Source: Hamiltosporidium tvaerminnensis
Taxonomy: Eukaryota > Microsporidia > Dubosqiidae
Length of the DNA: 64,000 nt
NCBI GenBank assembly: GCA_022605425.2
Contig: CM061249.1
Location: 124,001 to 188,000 of the forward strand
Reading direction: 5' to 3'
This document shows, in pieces, positions 10,167-22,406 of this stretch. The position numbers were made by a program, and so were the translations under genes. Numbering within the stretch: the stretch's first letter is position 1; each line of letters opens with the position of its first letter. The notes below the pieces were generated by a model. That model searched no databases. It saw only the letters and a program-made list of their open reading frames with translations, and was not told the origin of the DNA.

Positions 10167-12504
10167 TGTTTTCTAAAATGGAAAAAAATTAAATATTTTT
10201 ATTTTCTTATCGAACCAATAGATTATTCCTATTTTAAAATTAAATCAATTATAATTTAAGGAGAAAGAACATATATTGGTTCATTAATTAAAAATTGTAA
10301 GAATATCTTCAAGATATATCCAATGACAAAAATTTTGTGGTGTTTCATAAATTGATTTATCACTAGATTTGATATGTCATCTTTGAAAGGTAATTTTTGA
10401 CAAATTTTGTTGTCCAATAATATTTCAGACAAAAAAAATAAACACTATCAAAGCATGTGATTTCTATTATGCATTAAATTTATATCAGTATAAAACAAGG
10501 GCTCAGCATGCAGCCTAGTCTCAATCTATATTTTACAAAACCAGTTTACTGCTTAACCGAAATTAAATTAAGATAATCATTGGAATGATTTCTTTAAGTT
10601 TGATGCAAAATGGAAAAAAAGAGAGCAAGGTTATTAGAAAGATCGGGGTTTTCAGAGACCGTTCTTCCAAAATTATCAAATAAAATATAATTAATTAAAA
10701 TAGTGTTTTATAACAACTTTAATATATTTTTAATCAAAGTTGTATTCATTTTATTTTATCTTATCGATTCAAGGAAACCCATGTGAACACGATCAAATCC
10801 ACAATTTGAATTAAATCAATATTAAACTGCTTTTTGCACATTTATTTTATTAACAAGCATACAAAAGAATAAAAATATTTTTTTAAGTTTGAAATATTCT
10901 ACTTCCTAATTTATAATAATTGACTCTCATTAAAGTTTCTTATTTTTGGAATCATCCTCAAATTTATTTCAAGTAAATAATAATACTCAAACAAATAATT
11001 TCCGAATTCTGTAATTTTTTTATAAAATTATCGTATTCAACACATTAGATTTTAGTATTTTAGAGAAATGATAAAATTTGTATATGGAGGAATTCTCGAT
11101 CAATTCATAAATTTTTATGTTAAATTTTATGAAATTTTGAATATATAGGCACTTGTTTTGCTATATTTGGATTTAAAATTAAAATATTCTTAATGTATAA
11201 AGTAGTTTCTACTTGGAATTAACCTACGCACATAATACAGAATAATAATACTCTAATAAAGATAAGTCATAATTATAACAATCTTTTTTTAGATACAGAT
11301 TAATCAAATTTACATTTTTATAGTTCCTATGAAAACTTCATGAATGGTTTTATTCTGAAAAATGTAATTGTTGATGATGACTTTTTTAGTTTATAATAAT
11401 ATAAAGGCAATTTTTTAAATAATTTTTTAAGCAAATAATTAATTGATATAATTTCTTTTGAAGAAATTATTTTATTGTATAAACCACAATACAAAATATT
11501 TATTTCTCTTTTTCAAATAAAATAAAAGAAGAATGAAATCATAGACCAGAATGTCTACTTCTCTAAATAAGAGAAGAATACATTTTTGTAGTTTCAATTA
11601 TATTCAAAAGAATGGAATCGTTATGGATTTTAGTATTTTATATTGATTATCTTCTAGTTGCAATTTCCAGTTATGTAATCATTGTTCAGAAAGATAATCA
11701 TGTATAAATTTTTTATTGAGCTAGAGAATTTTAAAAGATATTCTACCAAAAAAATTTATTTATTCTCAACTTTATATTTTAATATATTGTATTTTCTCTT
11801 TATTCGATGTAGGTTTAAGCAATTTTAAACAACAATATTTTATAAACCCGCATTGTTTACTTCATTTGTCGCTCCGTATTAGCAATTGATTTATAACCCC
11901 ACTTTTTTCTAAAATCAAAACACTAGCTTTTATTTCTATTTTTGTGAGAATTATCTAATTCGTATTTTTCATTTCGTCAAATTTTAAATTTTAATATAAA
12001 CTATTTATGAAAGTACAAAACAAAATGATTGCTGTTATGCAGACAGATAAAATAAAATGAAAATAGAATAATTGAACATTTGAAGTATTTTACTAACAAA
12101 ATATCTAAGAAATATTGAAAAAATATATGTATTTATTGTTGAATTTAAAAATATTTTTTATTTTATATTGCCTGTTATTTTTGTAGTTACCAAAACTTAA
12201 AAATGGTTGGAGGGTGGTATGAACTCGACCAAAAAAGTTAAAACTTTTGTTGAATAAACAATGAAATGCATTCTTATATTTCAAGACCCCAATGTTCTGC
12301 TGTCCTGTTTTTAACAAATTCCTGCTGTTTTAAAATAAGTTAAAATATTTCATACTATGGAGTTTCTGAATTCTTAATTGGGAGATAGAGATCAATATAT
12401 AGAATAAATAAAAAAAACCTACTCTAAATTTATAAATTTGAATCAACAAATCTTATATTTTATTTGGTTTTCCTTTGCTGGAGGAAAGATAACTAAACTC
12501 AAAA
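10167..12504. other. Gene-free AT-rich stretch of 2.3 kb
   Basis: No gene or repeat can be supported. A slightly less AT-rich patch at about 12180-12320 has a 70-codon frame on the minus strand with no homology that I recognise, and it is probably incidental. Confidence 0.4.
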
Positions 12505-13180
12505 CATTCTGCTTGGCAATAATTTTGGTTTGGGATCATTTGGTAATTTTTTTTTGGTTCGAAACTACATTAAATTTTCATTGTTCATGGGAACTTTTAT
12601 AATCAGATAATGGCATACAAAATCACGAAATCTTTTTACAAAGAAGTTTGAAGCTTTATGTGTAGCTAGATTTTTCACCGAAGCTTACACTTAGGTGATT
12701 TCTATGTAAAAACATGAAAAACTACCTTCGGCTACATAAGTTAGAAGACTTAGCGCTTGCGAAATACAAAAAAAATATTATTTATAAAGCCGGGAAAACT
12801 GTATAGCGAGTTATACCTGTTGAAATGGCATTGCAACACGAATGAACTCCATTGCAGTTCGCCATGTTATATCTTGGCAGGTACTCTTCCCGTTCGAAGA
12901 GTGTAGAATAATTAGAAACGCTGGTTGTTTTGAGATGTACAAGATGTTTCGACTTAGAAAAACGAAGATGACAAAGAAATGAAGACACCACAGGGATTTC
13001 GCTGTTCATTAAATTAGTCTTACCTACTTTTAAATAAAAGGCTTTGAATTGTAGTATAATTGCAATTTCGATGAATGTCTGAAAGTGCATATATTTGCAA
13101 AACATCAAAGTGCATTGATATTAAGAAACAATATAAAGCCTGCTAGCGCTTAAAAGTAATCGAATATTTGTTAAATACAA
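12505..13180 (+). mobile_element. Copy 2 of the repeat of about 740 bp, inverted and diverged
   Basis: This copy runs in the opposite direction to the others. It is recognised by TTCTGCTTGGCAAT at 12508, GTTCATGGGAAC near 12590, GTTATACCTGTTGAAATGGCATTG near 12810 and AAAGGCTTTGAA near 13035. These occur in the same order in the reverse complement of the well-preserved copy at 34235-34978. The copy is heavily mutated, so it is old. Its 108-codon minus-strand frame is not considered a gene. Confidence 0.6.
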
Positions 13181-13829
13181 TTATGTTCTTTTTGTTTTTT
13201 TTTAATTACGTATAACATAGTAACGTTATAATTCAGAAATATATTATAATAGATTTTATACTTCTTCTAATCTAATATTAAGAATCATAATATGATTCTG
13301 TGTGTCTAAAACTATATTTAATGATACCAATAAAAGGACAAATTGTTTTTAATCTTAAACCTGAACAGTTTTACTTTAGCATATTTATATGAAAAAAAAC
13401 TAAATGTGAAAAACATAAGATTTTGCGTAGTTCTCTGATAGCCAAATTTTTATAAAAACTGGATTGAGCAATGCTAGAATGATATTAGTTTAAAACAATA
13501 GTCAAAAAATAATTAATTTTTAAGGGCCTTTGTTAAATTGGAGCGACAAGGCTAATAGATCAAATAAACAAAGGATTTACGAATTTTCATAAGTTGCTTT
13601 AATAGAGTATGTGAATTAGCGGAGTAAATCAGGAAATTATTTCAGTTGAAAAAATTTTACTTACATCAACATTACAAGAAAAACGAACTTTATGTTTTCA
13701 GCTTATCGCTTTGAAGACATGTTCAGGTTACAATATGGAATGATGTGCGATTTTGAATATTATAAACGCCTTTATAAAATACTTAACGTCATATGTTTAA
13801 AGCATAACAAACAATACAATTTTTGAGCT
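13181..13829. other. AT-rich spacer, possibly the decayed 5' part of the neighbouring integrase
   Basis: Isolated fragments of coding flavour occur after about 13650, but no motif can be named. Confidence 0.3.
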
Positions 13830-14330
13830 TCTAAAGTCATTTTTCTATATACTAGGGCGTACAGTAGTCATTCGGTTTGACAAGGGAACGGAATTTCTAA
13901 ATCAAGTTTTGAAAATATAGAATCAAGATCTAAATATTCGATGGTTCACTTTAAACTTAGGAATATTAAAGAGTATGTTACAAAATAAATAGTTAAGTGA
14001 ACAATGAAATATTTTTTGTACAATGCGATTATTCGGAAGTTTACTAAAAATAGTGAGTACATTGAAAAACGAGTTTATGTTTGTTGCATAACATACCATA
14101 AAGTAAAAAAAAGCATCATTTATTTTTTTCTGTTAAACCGCTTCAAATTTCTGCTTTTGCATAATTTGAGAATTCAGACATTCATTTTGAACATCACACT
14201 CCTTATTTCACCAAAGAAAAATGATAATAAGATGCAACTTGGACCTTTGATTCGTATTACGATATACTTAATGTTTCTAATAACATTAAGACTAGGCGAG
14301 TTCGCACTGGCATCAATGAATTGATTTTTT
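13830..14330 (+). pseudogene. Decayed retroelement integrase fragment
   Basis: A frame at about 13864-13905 reads VVIRFDKGTEFLNQ, which fits the second Asp region of DDE integrases (usually SDNGTEF or SDRGREF). It is followed by a short segment and then, in another frame (14004-14110), by YNAIIRKFTKNSEYIEKRVY, a plausible continuation of an integrase core. Stops and frameshifts separate the pieces. The wording differs from the integrase at 53.2-53.9 kb, so it may be another family. The call rests on one motif and is tentative. Confidence 0.4.
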
Positions 14331-16978
14331 TACAAGATGAATAAGTTGATATTCGAAATGATAATAATCTTTTTAACAATTATAAAAGTAAAACAATCAA
14401 AACCGCTCATTTAAATAATATGTATAAGGCTTAAAATATTTGAGATGTAGTGATATTAACTAAAATTTCACACAATTTTATGACTCGACGCAATACACCT
14501 GATCATTTCTTTATGAATAAACCTTAATTGTTGTAGACACTTTACATAATAGTATATTTAAAGTCGAAAATATTCGCAAAAATAACAAAAAATATTTAAT
14601 CAACAAATGAATTAGAAGTATGGAAAAATTAAATTGAGTTCAATTTACTTTTTCTGATTATAATACATAGTCTCATTAATATGCTTTTAATTTTTCTTCA
14701 AATCTTCCTCTGAAACAATTAACCTCTAAAAAATTTTTAATATCATTTTTCAGATTTATTCATCGCAATAAGAACCTAAAATTTGTAGGCAGTACTTTAC
14801 TATTAGTCCATCACAAAGCAAATAAAGGCGCAGAACACCAATGGTTGTGTTAGGATTCAAAATTGAATTTTATAGACTAAAATAGAACAATATTGAAAAT
14901 TAATAATTTTCTATTTTTATTAAAACCAATCCGGTGCATATCCAAAAGCTTTATTGTTATTCAAATACCGTTTTTTTAGATGATTAAACGCATTAAATCT
15001 CTAAAAATATATTGGAATCTAAATTGAATTATTTTATTCTGTAACGATATTAATATCGGTGCGAAAACGTAATTTTTAAAGAAATGACACCAAATCACAA
15101 ATGAAATATATATAATGTAAATTGATTTGGAATGCTAAAAATACATAAATTAAATCATTTATTATACTCCACAGGATGTTTCATTCTTATCGGTTCAAAA
15201 TATTCCGACTTAATAGCAAATAAAGAGCCAAAAACAAATCTCATCTATATAATTTAGTAATGTCTCTACTACGACTCACTTCGAAGTGTTTAATTGGTTA
15301 AAATACCATAAGACACCAATAAAAATACTCCTGATAACATATGGCTCTTTCTATTTGTTTACAGATCTTACACAACCAAAAATAGTGAGCAGAAGTGAAC
15401 ATAAAAGATTTAAAAAGATTCTATTGGTTCAAAAAAATATTTGAAATAAAAATTGTAAAAATCTTTTCTAGACTGTATTAATATAGAAAGAAAGACAAAA
15501 AATTATTTTTTTTTTCATTTTTCTAAAATATTCTGTTTGAAAAAAATTTGAATCAATTTGTTAAGATATATTTTTATAGAATTTACAGTTACATAAAAAA
15601 TTTTACGATAGGTTTATGTTTTTCTACCATTTTTCTGTATAATATATTTATATCATCCATAATAACTCCACAAAACAATTTTGCGTGAATAGCTTCGTGG
15701 AATTTTATACCTGATTAAATTAAAAGATTATTAATAAAAATGACGATGAATTTATACATTAAATAAATTAACCAAAACAGCATATTTTTTGAACGAACAG
15801 TTTTTTAAAATAAATAAAATACTTCACAATAAAAAATTTCTTCGAGATAAAAGATAGAATTGAATAAAATCAAGATAACAGATTAAATATTAAAGCTGAG
15901 CTGAAGTTTTAAAAATTAAAATTAAATATAAAAAAAGAAAAGAAATATCCAAGTTAAAAAAGCCTAAAATTTCATTGGAAAATTGCTTGAAGAGGGTAAG
16001 ATTTGTGAATGAAAGACTAAAGAAATATACGAGAAACAGACTAGGTGAGAATAAGGATTATTATGTAAAAGATTAAAAATATATAGCTCAGATAATGAAG
16101 TTTAAGATGTTTTTCGGCATTTTTTCTGAATGTAAAGGAAGTTTGGTTCTATGAGCTTAACTCATAGTTACAGAATAAAAAGCAAAAATCAAAATATATT
16201 GTAAGTAAAAATACTTCAATATATAAATTTATGAGCCAGAATATTTTCATAGGTTATATTTTCTCCTGTGAAGTAAATCCATTATATTTTCAATCAGTTT
16301 ATTACGCTCTCTGGGCTTAAAAATTGATTATCGTTTATTTAATTTTACGGGCTTGTTGTGACGATATCGGAATTTAATTTCGCAGGGCCGGGTTCGATCT
16401 TCGTTTGGTGCTCTCTTTATCTTTGGTTCGGAAATTTTGATTGAGGCTGCAAACCTAACCAATCAAAAGAAGATTGTCTTTGGAATACCTATAACTTAGC
16501 GCAGCTATGATTCATTGTTGGATTGTGTTCTATCAGTAGGGAAACAGCGAGCTATTAGCTAAATAAATAACTTTTATTGGGGACTCATTTTTTAAAAAAA
16601 ATTTAATTTTATTTTTTTTCAATTTACTTAATAAGAATTTAGAAATTTTTACTTGTAAAAGGAAAAATCTTTTAAAACTATCATATTAGTTTGAAGAATT
16701 TTATTATATTGATCTTTTTAGAAATTAGTGGATCAATTTGTTATAGATTTGTTCAGAGACTATTTCAAAGGGATAATTTATTTTTGATTTCGACATGTAT
16801 ATAACCTAATTGGATATTCATATATTTGTAAGAAAATAAAACATGAAAATATTAGAATTATGAATAAAGTTTATTGAATAATGAGTTTCAATGTATTTCA
16901 TAAAAAAATATAAATTAGAAATTAATTCTTTGTTAAGAAGTTAAATATATTCTAAAGAATTTGTAGATATATATTTAA
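14331..16978. other. Gene-free stretch of 2.6 kb with one GC-richer island
   Basis: Mostly featureless AT-rich DNA. From about 16310 to 16560 the base composition is clearly less AT-rich. The minus strand there shows a short open frame that includes EDRTRPCEIKFRYRHNKPVK, which looks like a decayed coding remnant of unknown origin. An exact 15-base match to the R4-like LINE (AAAATACCATAAGAC, near 15300) may be chance or a tiny relic. Confidence 0.4.
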
Positions 16979-17749
16979 TTATATAGATTTTGTTTCTTTT
17001 TCATATTCAGTTAAAGAATTTACAATTCGATTATTTATATCTTCTTGTTTAATCAAGGATGCAATATATGCATTTTTTATTAAATATTTTGTCCAGATTA
17101 GATCATATATTAGCCATACTGAACTGCAAATATAAAAAGCCAGTAGAATATCTACACTGTAATGATATCTTGCAAACAAAATACACACAAGATTTGTGAT
17201 ACAAATAATCCAAACAAATACTGACATTATAAGCCAGTATAATTCGTTATTAAAGAAGTCATACTTTGTCCATACAAACGTACACATCAAAATAATAATA
17301 GAATGTCCACTGAAAATGTTATCTCCACATCTTCGATAAGATGCCTCTGTCAAAGTATCCTCCACAACCTGGAAACAATCTAAATTAGGATCGGGTAAAT
17401 TTGTGATTCCAACCGTTGTCATTCGTAATAAATATGAAAATGAAATGCAGGTGGCTAATCTAAAAAATATAAGTATTGCATCTTTTCTAATCAAAATCGC
17501 AATAGCAGTACTAATAAGCATCATGTACATCAGACTATCTACAATTTTTTCAACACTTTTATACCCAAACAGATCGAAAAATAAATCAGGCAATGGTTCA
17601 TATGCTTTATTGTTTGGAGACCAAAATGATGCAACATTTGACATTAGATTCATCATGTATAGTGTAAAAATTGTAAATCCTACGACACTCAATAATACAA
17701 AAATATTTTTGGAATTAATATTGTATCTTTTCAATATTTTTTTCAACAT
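16979..17749 (-). CDS. Sphingomyelin-synthase-like PAP2-family phosphotransferase
   Basis: A 256-residue integral membrane protein with about six hydrophobic segments. It carries the conserved blocks of the sphingomyelin synthase/ceramide phosphotransferase family. LRMTTVGITNLPDPN (108-122) matches the R-x-x-T...T-x-LP block. RRCGDNIFSGHS (139-150) matches CGD-x3-SGH-T/S, and RYHYSVDILLAFY (194-206) matches HY-T/S-x-D-V/I-x3-Y. His149, His196 and Asp200 would form the catalytic triad. Such enzymes move a phospho-headgroup from a phospholipid to ceramide (or a related lipid) in Golgi or plasma membranes; the exact headgroup cannot be told. The start is placed at the ATG at 17749, because the frame's earlier codon at 17758 is TTG. 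The gene is complete. Confidence 0.85.
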   Translation of the reverse strand: MLKKILKRYNINSKNIFVLLSVVGFTIFTLYMMNLMSNVASFWSPNNKAYEPLPDLFFDLFGYKSVEKIVDSLMYMMLISTAIAILIRKDAILIFFRLATCISFSYLLRMTTVGITNLPDPNLDCFQVVEDTLTEASYRRCGDNIFSGHSIIILMCTFVWTKYDFFNNELYWLIMSVFVWIICITNLVCILFARYHYSVDILLAFYICSSVWLIYDLIWTKYLIKNAYIASLIKQEDINNRIVNSLTEYEKETKSI

Positions 17750-18088
17750 AAAAGTCAAATTTATTTTTCGTTTATAGAAATTTTAATTTGAAAAAATAAT
17801 TTTTCGAAATCTAAGAACAAAAAAATGTTCTATTCTGTACTTTTATAATTAAATTTGAATTTCTGTAAATAGTTTCATTAAAATATTTACCAATTTAAAT
17901 TGTTTGTATGTAATTTATAAAGCATCGTAATTATCTGAATTCAAAATAAAAATTTAAAAAAAATAAGTTTGTTCAAAACAGATAAAAATTTGTTCCTATT
18001 TATAAAAAAGCAATAATTTTTAACCAAATACTATTTTCCTGCACAAATTTTGAATTAAAATTTTATTAACAAAAACTAAATCACAGTT
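17750..18088. other. AT-rich spacer between two minus-strand genes
   Basis: Nothing specific is seen apart from A/T runs. Confidence 0.5.
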
Positions 18089-18559
18089 TCATATCAAAAA
18101 ACTTTTTTCTAAAAAATATGCGCTTTTTGGTAAAATATTTCTATAATATGATTCTTCTATTTTAATAACTTCATATCCATTCTTCTTATAAAACGAAAGT
18201 GCTTCGGAATTACTTGTCTGTACATGTAATCTAAATATAGGAATTCCGAATTCATTCAATAATTTTTTTTCTAATTTCTCTAAACATATTTTCCCGATTC
18301 CTTTTCTCCGAAAAGTATTTACAATTCCAAAAGTCATTATATAAGCATTACTGCATTCTTTATCTATTTCATAACTACAGCATCCGATATAATTTTGATC
18401 TAATAAAAATAAATATCCGTGTTTTACCTGGCTATTACATAATTGCCCATAAAATGTTTTTCTATATTTCAATGGATATATCAACTTATCGATTTTAATC
18501 ATTTCTAAAATATTTTTAATAGATGTGTGTTCAAAAACAATTTTATTTTCGTATTCCAT
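18089..18559 (-). CDS. NAA50: N-alpha-acetyltransferase Naa50 (NatE type, GNAT fold)
   Basis: The 156-residue protein matches Naa50 over its whole length. Naa50 acetylates nascent proteins that start with Met and associates with NatA at the ribosome. The peptide-binding loop is LIYPLKY (26-32; IFPVSY-like in animals), and the acetyl-CoA loop is RRKGIGK (84-90). The segment NAYIMTFGIV carries Tyr73 and LHVQTSNSEALSFYKKNGYE carries His112; these are the two residues expected to catalyse the reaction. ESYYRNI near the C-terminus is also typical. A CCC triplet (18579-18581) lies about 20 bases upstream of the ATG. It is on the same strand as the lipid enzyme 340 bases further on. Confidence 0.9.
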   Translation of the reverse strand: MEYENKIVFEHTSIKNILEMIKIDKLIYPLKYRKTFYGQLCNSQVKHGYLFLLDQNYIGCCSYEIDKECSNAYIMTFGIVNTFRRKGIGKICLEKLEKKLLNEFGIPIFRLHVQTSNSEALSFYKKNGYEVIKIEESYYRNILPKSAYFLEKSFLI

Positions 18560-19119
18560 ATATTTTTGTTACCATTAAGGGCAAACAATTAAATTTATTT
18601 GGAAATTTTTTGTTTAATTTTATTAAATTGAGAAAATATATAAAATTGATAATTGTTCTTGTATTGAATTATAAAGTAATTACTTTATTTGACTTTTGAT
18701 TTATTTTTTCTAGTAAAAATACTTTTGAAAATATTGTTTATTAGAAAATAAGAAATTTATTTATTTGTTTTGAAATTGAAGTCACTATGAACTATCTTTT
18801 TTTGCTTAAGTTTTCATTTCTTTTCTTTTTATCCGTGAACTAATTCGGAATATTGAATTAAATATAAAATATAATTTATAATTTATAAATTATAAATTAT
18901 AAATTATAAATTTTAAACTATTTCTGTTATTTAAAAATTTATATTTTAAAAGAAGTAAATTCGATACATAAATTATAAGTATGTTTGAAAACCTACAGAG
19001 TATTTTTTAATTTTTTATAAATTCAAAGTATTGTAAATCTTGAACATTTTGATCTATAAAACTGTTTTCATATATATACTTAAATTCATATTTAAATTAA
19101 CTGTTTTGGGAAATAGAAC
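18560..19119. other. AT-rich stretch containing a simple ATAAATT repeat
   Basis: At 18865-18912 the nine-base word ATAAATTAT and its complement recur about five times, forming a locally self-complementary tract. Nothing else is recognised. Confidence 0.55.
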
Positions 19120-19865
19120 TATTTGCAAAACTTTATTTAAAAATATCCCACCTTCGTTTTAAAACAAAGGAAGGTATTATATTTGTTTTAATGATATATA
19201 CAGTTCTAAGGTTAACATAAATAAATGCTCTACCGACATTCCATCGGTACCCCGTACGATACTTACGCCACAAAGCCTTTGATCCACCGGGTCTATATAA
19301 CCTATTTACTAGATGAGAAAGTTACCTGGAGTTCGTTTATGTCTGTTACATGGAGTGTGATCGAGAGCTGAAACACATCATAAGCTTCCTTAAGACTATG
19401 GAACATTCCATATACTCTACGGCTTTTAAACCCGATAAATTCAATCCAAAATATATCTCGGCGACGTAAATAGGGTCAATCTAGAGTGTGCAATGCCATA
19501 TCCACTGGTATAACCTGCTACTTACCTCTCCAGGCTTCATAAGGTTTTTTTCCATATCCACCGGATGCTAAGTCTTCTAACCGAAATATGAAAGGCTAGG
19601 ATTCCATTGTTTTAGATGGAAATTACTAAAGCTTCAGCCGGAGTCTATGATTTAGGTAAGTAAAAAACTAAAAAATAAATTCTAAGAAGGTAAAGCTATT
19701 TTGTAGACCTTCTCGTAAACACGGATATCCGTATAACTTCCGAAATAAAACAAGATTTTATTTTCAACGAAATTCCAGGCAATGACTTCAAACCGTTTTA
19801 ACATACACATTACTAGCAGATTATTTTTAATATGGTTATCCTATGACCTACCTTACATTTTAAAA
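19120..19865 (-). mobile_element. Copy 3 of the repeat of about 740 bp
   Basis: It is recognised by TTCTAAGGTTAACATAAAT, CATTCCATCGGTACCCC, ATATATCTCGGCGAC, GGTATAACCTGCTACTTA and ATATGGTTATCCT, in the same order as the copy at 34.2 kb. It carries scattered substitutions and small indels. No flanking direct repeat was found by eye. Confidence 0.8.
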
Positions 19866-19924
19866 AAAATTATAAAATGTGATAGAAATTTTAGTAATTC
19901 TAAAACATAAGTGAAGAGTCGGAT

Positions 19925-20008
19925 TTAGAAGAAAAGACGCAGTAAAGAGGTAGAAGAATATATATGAAAATGATAAAAAGAATCTACCCCGAGAATTTTA
20001 TTAAATAA
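19925..20008 (+). mobile_element. 3'-end fragment of the R4-like LINE
   Basis: A short piece resembling the end of the LINE ORF (GAGGTAGAAGAATATATATG) runs into the terminal word GAATTTTATTAAATAA at 19993-20008. The same 16 bases close the LINE copies at 26220-26235 (+) and 51747-51762 (-). Extreme 5' truncation is usual for LINEs. Confidence 0.6.
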
Positions 20009-20103
20009 GTAATCCTGACAATAAAAAGAAATTAAATAGTCGTTGCTTTATAAAGATAGTAAAAAAGATGTAAAAAGTAGTATTTATTGTACTATCTACT
20101 CTA

Positions 20104-21699
20104 ATAATTCCTTTTATTCCTTTTGATCTTCACTGTCATGTAAAAGACGATTACAACAGGGATTAAAAACAGAGTGGAAAAGATGATACGTCTCAAAGCG
20201 CAATTTTCGCAAATCTTGAAAAAATATTTCGCTATTTTGATCTTCTCTTGGTATAATTTTTCTAAATTGTGTTTCCAGTGAAATATATTGTTCTTTTTCC
20301 AACTCTGCCTTCTCTTCTGTATTAAAAAACGGTAGAGCACTATCAGAAAATATATCAAATAGTATTTTATAACTTGTATAACAATTTCTTTTTCATTAGT
20401 ATCTTTTCTAATTCACAACTATTTATCAGTGACAGCAGGGGGGTTGCAGTTGCGAGGCAATCCTTAGACATTGTTTCAGTAGAATTGTAAGTATTTGTTA
20501 TTTTTTTAATTTCGTTTGTATCAAACGAAAATACAAGATCCGTTATAAAATTAGTATCAGAAATTTCAGGCGAATTGAATTTACTGTCAATTGAACCAAA
20601 TCCCCAGTTTCGGATTCCAATGTTTAGGATATTTAAAATCTTAAGAAAATCATCTTCCATATTTAATCCGAAACTACAAACCACAATGATTATTTCAACA
20701 ATTAAATTTAAATTATTATCCAAAACATTGTTTATTCGGTCTTTTAAACTGAAAGTGTGGTCTATACGCATCGATTTTATCTCATCGTTACGCAGTCTCA
20801 TATCAGTCAATAAAAGAATACTTTCGATACTTTTAATTGCTAAAAAAACGGAAATATAACATTTTTTTGAAACATCTATCGACTTCAGTCTTTCCAAAAC
20901 AACCTTTTCAGAGAAATAAAAAATGTAGCTTTGCCTATAATTCCACATGTTGGGGAAAACATACTTTTTATACCCCCGAGTTCTCTCTCAAATATCTCCT
21001 GGTTCGAATCACTAAAACCGGGCTGGGTTTCCATTGATTTTTGTTCGATACAACAAATATTTTTGATAAATTTTTTATAATTTATTTCTGTATTATTCTT
21101 AAAAAATTTGGCAAGAAAATAATGATTATTTAAAAAATTTTCAATTCTTGGTAAATCAGATTGTGAAACATCTTTATAAGAAACGACTGAATCAAAAATT
21201 TTTTGAAGTTATTGATGAGTTGAACTTGGTTTACTGACTACATCTTCACTAAACTGTATCGGAGGTAGTGACGATTCTTTAGGCCTTGCATCTGACTTTT
21301 TAGACCCAAGAGACTTAAAATATTCTCTAATTTCACCAAATGCCCCCAAACAGCTTTTTGACCAAGGAGAATTATTCGTATTAGATTTATTTGAATTTTC
21401 TGCAGCCTCAACAAGTGAATAATTTGCACTACTAAGACATCCGCTTTGGTCCTGTTCAGATATATTCCTGCTCTTATTTTGAATGTCTAGACGTTGTGAT
21501 ACTCTACGGCTGCTTTCATAATCAGTATTACCAACTTTTGCGACAGTTCTTTTATATAAATGTGAATGTACTTGTCTCTATCTCTATACGCTCTTTCTAA
21601 TTTATTAGAATTCTTATTGAGCTGCGTGCCTTGAGAACCAAATATAGACGACCAAAAAACAAGAAAAATCATTTTTTTGTTCGAAAGAAGAAACAACAT
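20104..21699 (-). pseudogene. Frameshifted third member of the window's secreted protein family
   Basis: The minus strand reads like the genes at 39.7 and 47.9 kb but is broken. A signal-peptide-like start lies at 21699-21640. A Ser/Asn-rich middle continues in another frame, with one TAA near 21210. Then DLPRIENFLNNHYF (about 21150) matches the paralogues' LPAIEIFLDNNYLL. The block 20948-20367 includes LAIKSIESILLLT and NFITDLVFSFD, matching MAMKSIESILILT and EFITDLIFQFD. After two more shifts, LRKLRFETYHLFHSV (near 20200) matches LHELRLDTYYFFHFV. At least three frameshifts and one stop are needed, so it is a pseudogene unless the assembly is wrong. Because most of the sequence is still alignable, decay is recent. 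Confidence 0.75.
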
Positions 21700-22406
21700 A
21701 TAGGCTTTGTTGTTATTTTCTTTTATTTGTTGAAAAACTTTAAATGTAATATTATAATTTCTTATTTAAGCAACTGCTTTTTAATTGTTTGAGTTGAAAA
21801 AATCATATATTTTTATTGAGAATAAAAAGATTTTAAGAACCTCCTAAATCGTAATAACTTTGTTTCATGTGAAGTAATTTATTGTTAACTACTTTTTTAC
21901 ATCGAAATACCTTCTGTTTTTATAGAGCAATAATCTAAATTTTATTAATTTTTTTTACCAAAAATAGAAAAATTAAATTTAAAAAAATTTCAATTACTTT
22001 TAATTTTTTTTAAAGTATCAATGTTAAAAAATATAAATCAAATTAAATTTTATAATTTTTAGAGATTTGATAAGTATTATTTTCGAAAAATATTGAAAAA
22101 ATATATTGTAATTTTTCAAATATTCGTCTGAATTATGGCAATTTATAGAAGCTTAATCGCAAATCTACTTCATATCTTAAATTAAATTGTGTCATAATGC
22201 AATTTTTAATTCTTTTGTAGAAATTCCGGAGTTTACATATTATCGGTCTAAAGTTACTTTTAATTATGTTATTCTTATAAATCAAGCAATTTTTCAACGA
22301 TATTCTATAAGTAGTTTATATTTTCTGAACTTTTTTATATGAATGAAAATTCATTTAGATATGCTATTAATTTTGCAATTTTTTTGTTCATAATAATTTT
22401 CTTAAT
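21700..22406. other. Gene-free AT-rich stretch
   Basis: Nothing supported is seen upstream of the pseudogene. Confidence 0.45.

Noticed and set aside
12782-13108. 108-codon minus-strand frame
   Set aside because: It is on the antisense strand of the diverged repeat copy at 12.5-13.2 kb, with no start signal or motif.
16375-16410. tRNA gene suggested by GGGTTCGATC near 16389
   Set aside because: No complementary stem follows and no cloverleaf can be folded.
17750-17758. TTG at 17758 as the start of the lipid enzyme
   Set aside because: An ATG lies three codons downstream.
17403-17777. 124-codon plus-strand frame
   Set aside because: It is the antisense shadow of the sphingomyelin-synthase-like gene.
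20985-21025. tRNA gene suggested by GGTTCGAATC near 21002
   Set aside because: The flanking bases do not form a T-stem, no acceptor or anticodon arm can be built, and the site lies in the coding part of the S-family pseudogene.
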